Positions 60,392-64,000 of a stretch of 64,000 nucleotides of DNA are shown here, one piece after another. The stretch spans positions 3,472,001 through 3,536,000 of the forward strand of contig NZ_CP015163.1 of NCBI RefSeq assembly GCF_003312875.1, read 5' to 3'. The translations under genes and the position numbers were made by a program. The notes below the pieces were generated by a model. The model was given only the letters and a program-made list of their open reading frames with translations. It searched no databases and had not been told where the DNA came from. This stretch comes from Amycolatopsis albispora. GTDB lineage: Bacteria > Actinomycetota > Actinomycetes > Mycobacteriales > Pseudonocardiaceae. The stretch's first letter is position 1; the number at the start of each line of letters is the position of its first letter.

Positions 60392-63300
60392 CCGGCCAGC
60401 AGACCGCGGTCCTTCGCGATAGCCACGGCTTCGGCGCGGCGGCTCGCGCCGAGCTTGGCCATCACGCGGGACAGGTGCACGCTGACCGTTTTCTCGCTGA
60501 TGTACAGCTCTTCACCGACCTGCCGGTTCGTCCGGCCCAGCGCGACCCGCTCCAGCACCGCGCGTTCGCGGTCGGTCAGCGGGTCCACCACGTCACGCGG
60601 CGGCGCCTGACCGGGCAGCTCGACGCGGGCGCGGTGCGCGAGGTCGCGAATGCTGTCCCCGAGCGGTTTCGCCCCGAGCCGTTCCGCCACCTCGTACGCC
60701 TTCAGCAGTTCCGCCGCGGCGCGTTCGGCGTCGGCGGCTTCCCCGGTGCTCAGCAACGCCGCCGCGTACCGCTGCCGCGACACGGCCTGCTCGTAGACCG
60801 CGCCGTACCCGAAGGCGGCCACCGTCTCCGCCCAGGCAGCCGGGTCGAATCGCCCGTGCAACTCGGGCGCCTCGGCCTCCAGCCGCGCGCGCCACGCCCG
60901 GCCTTCCGGCCCCAGCGTGCCCGACCGCGGCTTGCCGTGCTCGAGGCAGGCGCGGCCGTGCGCCAGCAACGCCTCTCCCCTGGCCACCGCCTCGGCCTCG
61001 GCTACGGTGTCCCCGCGCACCCTCGCGGCCGCCGCCAGCGCCGAAGCGGACCGCATGCCCAGCACCACCATGCGCAACCCGCCGAGCAACCACGGATCGA
61101 ACTGCTCCAGCCGCTGGATCGCGTCCTCGGCCCGGCGCAGCGCTTCGGCGTGCTCCCCGCGCCAGTACGCGAGATCGATGCCGACCGCGCCACCCGCGAT
61201 CGCGATCAGGATGTCCGTGCGCCACTCCCCGCCCAGGCTCTCGACCATCTTCTCGGCCTCGGCGAGCCGTCCGCGCGCGGCCACGATGTACACCCACGAC
61301 GCGGTCATCCTGGCCGCCACCGCGCTGGACACCCCTCGCCGCGGGCGCCCGTCCTCGGTCGGCCAGTCGCCGCTGACGTACCGCAGGTACAGGTGCCTGG
61401 CCCGCGCCTCCAGCCCGAACGAGCTCCAGGTGAGCCCGTTTTCCTTGGCGTAGTCGGCACTTTCGCGGTAGGCGGCGAGCGCTTCGGCTATTTCGGACTG
61501 TTCCTCGTAGCTGGACGCGAGGAAGTACCTGGCCCGCAGCCCGACGTTGAGGGCGCCCGCCTTCTCCGCCTTGAGCTGTGCTTGGCGCAACCGGTCGCGG
61601 GCCTCTTCGATGTGCCCCTCGGTTTCGGCGAGCGCGCCGAGCGTGACCAGCGCGTCCGCCTCGGCGCCGTCCGCGCCGACCGCGCGGGCGTCGGCCACCG
61701 CGCTCTGCGCGCTCCACAGCGCACCGGCGATGTCGTTGTCCCCGCGCTGGATGATCGCCCTGGTGGAGAGCACCCACGCCCGCGTGCGCGAGGCCTCCGC
61801 GCGCTCGACCAGTTCCCACGCCTTGCCGATGGCCTCCACCGACTCGTCCCACGTCCCGTCCAGCACACCGAGCACCTGGGCCAGCCGTCGCCACAGCGTG
61901 GCCGCGCGCTCGACGGACACACCGTCGTGGATGGCTTCGACGGCGCTGCGGGCGTAGGCGATCGCGCGCTCGGGCTCACCCGAAGTCCCGGCGAAGTAGG
62001 ACGCCTCGCTGAGCAGCTTGATCTCGTCGACGCCTTCGGGCCGGTCCTTTTCCGGGACCGCGTCCCAGATGGCCAGCGCCTGCTCGGTGTGCTTGAGCGC
62101 GGACGCCGGCGCGCCGAGCCCCTCGGCTTCGGTGGCCGCGCGCTTGGACGCGGCCAAGGCCGTGGGCAGGTCGTTGCTCTCCAGGCTGTGGTAGGCCAGC
62201 AGCGCGTACCCACCGCGGGTTTCCGGTCTGCGCCGCAGGCGGTCCGCGTACTGGGCGTGGGTCCGCGTGCGCTCCCCCGGCAGCAGGTCGCCGTAGACGG
62301 CTTCGCGCAGCAGCGCGTGCCGGAACAGGTAGAACTTCTTGTCCACCACCAGAACGTGGTGCTGCACGGCTTCACGCAGCGCCTCGTCCAGCGCGAGTTC
62401 GTCCAAACCGGACAGATCGTTCAGCACGGCGTGCGAGACCCCGCCGTTGGCCACCGAGATCAGCCGCAGCACCCGGCGCGTCTCCGCGGACAGCCGCTCC
62501 ACCCTGGACAGCAGCACCTCGGCCAGCCCGGTCGGCAGGTCGGAACCGTCGTCCCCGCACGAGGCGATCAGCTCCTCGAGAAAGAACGGGTTGCCCTGCG
62601 ACCGCTCGATCAGCTCGGTGATCACCTCGGGTGACAGCGTGGACTCGGCCAGCGCGGCGACGAACTGGCGGGCGTCGGCCTCGGAGAACGGCGTCAGGTC
62701 GATCCGCTCCACGCTGGCCAGCCGGACCAGCTCGGACAGCAGCGGCCGCAGCGGGTGGCGCCGGTGCACGTCCTCCTCGCGGTAGCTGGCCACCACCAGC
62801 AGCCGCTGCGCGCGCAGGCGGGACAGCAGGAACGACAACAGGTTGCGGGTCGAGCCGTCGGCCCAGTGCAGGTCCTCCAGCAGCAGCACCACCGGGGTGC
62901 GCTCGGACAGCTCGGTGAGCAGGCCGAGCACCGCGTCGAACAGCTGGAGCTGGCCGAGGTCGCGCTCGGCCCGCACCGGGCCCATCGTCTCGTGGTCGCT
63001 GGCCGACACCGGCGTGTACTCCGCGCTCGGCGGCAGCACCGTGCCCAGCTGCGGCAGCAGCCTGCCGAGCGCGTGGCGCACGCGCAGCGCGTCGGCCACC
63101 GCGCTGTCCCCCGAGGTGGCCAGCGGGGTCAGCGCCTCGGCGAAGGGCAGGTAGGGCAGGCCGCCCTCGCGCACGTCCAGGCAGCGGCCGGTGAGCACCA
63201 GCGCGCCCCGGCTCGCCGCGTGCTCCCCCAGCTCCGTCAGCACGCGGGTCTTGCCGACCCCCGCGTCCCCCGACAACAGCACGGCGCCGGCTTCGTTGCG

Positions 63301-63393
63301 CTCGGCACGGGCGAGCGCGGCACGAAGCCGGCGCATTTCACTGGTCCGCGCGACGAGCGGGATTCCGGATCCGAGACGGGGCACGGTCTGCAT
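60388..63393 (-). CDS. Large ATP-binding LuxR-family regulator (LAL)
   Basis: 1001-residue LAL/MalT-like activator. An N-terminal AAA/STAND ATPase has Walker [21 protein letters not shown] near residue 40 and Walker [21 protein letters not shown] near 165, then a winged-helix part ([20 protein letters not shown] region near 350). Tetratricopeptide-like helices run from about 400 to 900. A C-terminal LuxR helix-turn-helix reads [20 protein letters not shown], then [20 protein letters not shown], near 935-980. Such proteins integrate a ligand through the repeats and activate nearby catabolic or antibiotic genes. Nothing identifies its target; the downstream nitrilase relic may once have been one. 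Confidence 0.9.
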   Translation of the reverse strand: MQTVPRLGSGIPLVARTSEMRRLRAALARAERNEAGAVLLSGDAGVGKTRVLTELGEHAASRGALVLTGRCLDVREGGLPYLPFAEALTPLATSGDSAVADALRVRHALGRLLPQLGTVLPPSAEYTPVSASDHETMGPVRAERDLGQLQLFDAVLGLLTELSERTPVVLLLEDLHWADGSTRNLLSFLLSRLRAQRLLVVASYREEDVHRRHPLRPLLSELVRLASVERIDLTPFSEADARQFVAALAESTLSPEVITELIERSQGNPFFLEELIASCGDDGSDLPTGLAEVLLSRVERLSAETRRVLRLISVANGGVSHAVLNDLSGLDELALDEALREAVQHHVLVVDKKFYLFRHALLREAVYGDLLPGERTRTHAQYADRLRRRPETRGGYALLAYHSLESNDLPTALAASKRAATEAEGLGAPASALKHTEQALAIWDAVPEKDRPEGVDEIKLLSEASYFAGTSGEPERAIAYARSAVEAIHDGVSVERAATLWRRLAQVLGVLDGTWDESVEAIGKAWELVERAEASRTRAWVLSTRAIIQRGDNDIAGALWSAQSAVADARAVGADGAEADALVTLGALAETEGHIEEARDRLRQAQLKAEKAGALNVGLRARYFLASSYEEQSEIAEALAAYRESADYAKENGLTWSSFGLEARARHLYLRYVSGDWPTEDGRPRRGVSSAVAARMTASWVYIVAARGRLAEAEKMVESLGGEWRTDILIAIAGGAVGIDLAYWRGEHAEALRRAEDAIQRLEQFDPWLLGGLRMVVLGMRSASALAAAARVRGDTVAEAEAVARGEALLAHGRACLEHGKPRSGTLGPEGRAWRARLEAEAPELHGRFDPAAWAETVAAFGYGAVYEQAVSRQRYAAALLSTGEAADAERAAAELLKAYEVAERLGAKPLGDSIRDLAHRARVELPGQAPPRDVVDPLTDRERAVLERVALGRTNRQVGEELYISEKTVSVHLSRVMAKLGASRRAEAVAIAKDRGLLAG

Positions 63394-63464
63394 TGTGGCC
63401 TACCCGCGGTCCCGGAGCCCTGTGGTTTTCGCTCGTGGCGTGGCGCCTGTGGCGCTCATCGCGG

Positions 63465-63647
63465 TTACGCGGCGGCGTCGTGCGACCCGTCCCGCTGCTG
63501 CGGTATGTGTACCCGTGGCTTGCTGCTCAGCCAGCGGTACGGCCTGGTCGAGCGCACCACCCTGGTCAGCCTGCCCGCGCGGCGCAGCTCGTCGGTGCGG
63601 TAGGCGACCTCGGCCTGCACGGCGTCCCACATCCAGTCGGTCCTCAT
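63465..63647 (-). CDS. 60-residue hypothetical protein
   Basis: Small basic protein with AGGAG 7 nt before the ATG at 63647. It reads MRTDWMWDAVQAEVAYRTDE, then LRRAGRLTRVVRSTRP, with a hydrophilic C-terminus. It is amphipathic, without signal or membrane helix. The frame continues upstream to 63764 without support. It lies 71 bp before the LuxR-type gene on the same strand and may be a short leader gene of it. Function unknown. Confidence 0.6.
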   Translation of the reverse strand: MRTDWMWDAVQAEVAYRTDELRRAGRLTRVVRSTRPYRWLSSKPRVHIPQQRDGSHDAAA

Positions 63648-63744
63648 GGCGTTCTCCTCTGTTCCCGGTCTCTTCTGCCGAGTCTCAGAGTCGTGCTGAG
63701 GGGTGCCCGCCGGCATCGGACGATCACGCAGTCCGGACACGACT

Positions 63745-63793
63745 CGGCCCCTTACTCCCGCCATGCCCCAGGGTCGGCGGGGGTAAGGGGCCG
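63745..63793. terminator. GC-rich hairpin after the DUF397 gene
   Basis: 18-bp stem with one mismatch and a 13-nt loop (arms 63745-63762 and 63776-63793), beginning CGGCCCCTTACTCCCGCC. It starts 12 bp past the stop of the minus-strand DUF397 gene, a terminator position. Confidence 0.75.
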
Positions 63794-63805
63794 GTGCGGC
63801 TGGGT

Positions 63806-64000
63806 TCAGCTGGGGTCGAGGCTGCCGGCACGCGTGGCGTCCAGCAGCCCCTGCCAGCCCCGGGAGCTGAAGGAGAGCAGACCGCCCTCGACGTCCTTCG
63901 AGTCGCGGACGGCGGCGCCGTCACGGGTGAATGCGATTTCGACGCAGTCATTGCCACCACCGCTGTGGCTGCTCTTGCGCCATCGGGTCAGGAATTCAGG
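63806..64000 (-). CDS. DUF397 protein (5' end outside window)
   Basis: The last 64 residues of a DUF397 protein are visible, of a usual 60-75, so only the first few residues are missing. Diagnostic parts are RWRKSSHSGGGNDCVEIAFT, then VRDSKDVEGGLLSFSSRGWQ. DUF397 proteins are small partners of an XRE-type regulator in Streptomyces and relatives (BldB/WhiJ-like systems), acting in development and antibiotic control. The XRE partner is expected just beyond the right edge. Confidence 0.88.
   Translation of the reverse strand, partial: PEFLTRWRKSSHSGGGNDCVEIAFTRDGAAVRDSKDVEGGLLSFSSRGWQGLLDATRAGSLDPS

Noticed and set aside
60196..62634. 812-codon plus-strand frame
   Set aside because: Only the first about 45 codons resemble a protein (nitrilase relic); the rest is antisense to the LuxR-type regulator.
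63724..63960. 78-codon minus-strand frame at the right edge
   Set aside because: Wrong frame; the adjacent frame from 64000 encodes a clear DUF397 protein.

Overview
The window is high-GC DNA from an actinomycete, most likely a member of the Pseudonocardiaceae close to Amycolatopsis. This rests on base composition, heavy use of GTG starts, ATGA/GTGA-coupled operons, a Cvn-type conservon, DUF397 and DUF3817 genes, F420 enzymes, and a complete set of KstR-regulated steroid genes whose order matches that known from mycobacteria and rhodococci. No rRNA, tRNA or CRISPR array was recognised.

Bases 1-30342 are mainly a sterol/cholesterol catabolic island. The left edge holds fadD3 (cut by the window) with a crotonase and the fadE31-32-33 set for the C/D-ring remnant, then a membrane fatty-acid desaturase. 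The minus-strand operon that follows (a second KstD-like flavoprotein, then hsaA-hsaD-hsaC-hsaB) degrades rings A/B. It diverges from kstD-kshA-small protein-kshB-chsH3, which opens ring B and handles side-chain hydration. The igr-like operon chsE1-chsE2-chsH2-chsH1-ltp2 removes the last side-chain propionyl unit. fadE34/chsE3 and the regulator gene kstR lie divergently at 27.5-30.3 kb. Six matches to the KstR motif TnnAACnnGTTnnA sit at the start of these units, so the island looks like one self-contained regulon with its own repressor. An AraC/GlxA regulator, a quinone reductase, an IS110 element, a purine-rich degenerate repeat and a SNF2 helicase interrupt it at 21.1-27.5 kb.

Bases 30346-38403 hold an IS5-like element, two F420-dependent luciferase-like oxidoreductases, a DUF4383 membrane protein, a small F420/FMN split-barrel protein and the fused acyl-CoA mutase icmF with a possible coupled microprotein. 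Bases 37780-43324 are a conservon (sensor kinase CvnA with a duplicated C-terminal module, roadblock CvnB, DUF742 CvnC, GTPase CvnD). A long divergent spacer leads to a DUF485/ActP-type symporter pair and a spermidine operon (ornithine decarboxylase-like, speH, speE). Then come a TetR/MFS pair with two operators, several small membrane or cell-wall genes, an AMACR plus acyl-CoA dehydrogenase pair with its TetR regulator, gabD2, a RidA protein, a nitrilase relic, a large LuxR (LAL) regulator and a DUF397 gene cut by the right edge.

The most interesting non-coding structure is a family of intergenic palindromes built on the core GAATGTGGCTTTC. There are five loci in the window, and two of them have been entered by different insertion sequences. 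The IS110 element carries, upstream of its transposase, two adjacent stem-loops. Their loops contain short matches to the target flanks and to the element's own ends, in the order expected for a bridge RNA. I read this as an RNA-guided insertion sequence aimed at the host's intergenic palindromes. The IS5-like element begins with a 15-bp perfect inverted repeat that would bury the transposase ribosome-binding site in read-through transcripts.
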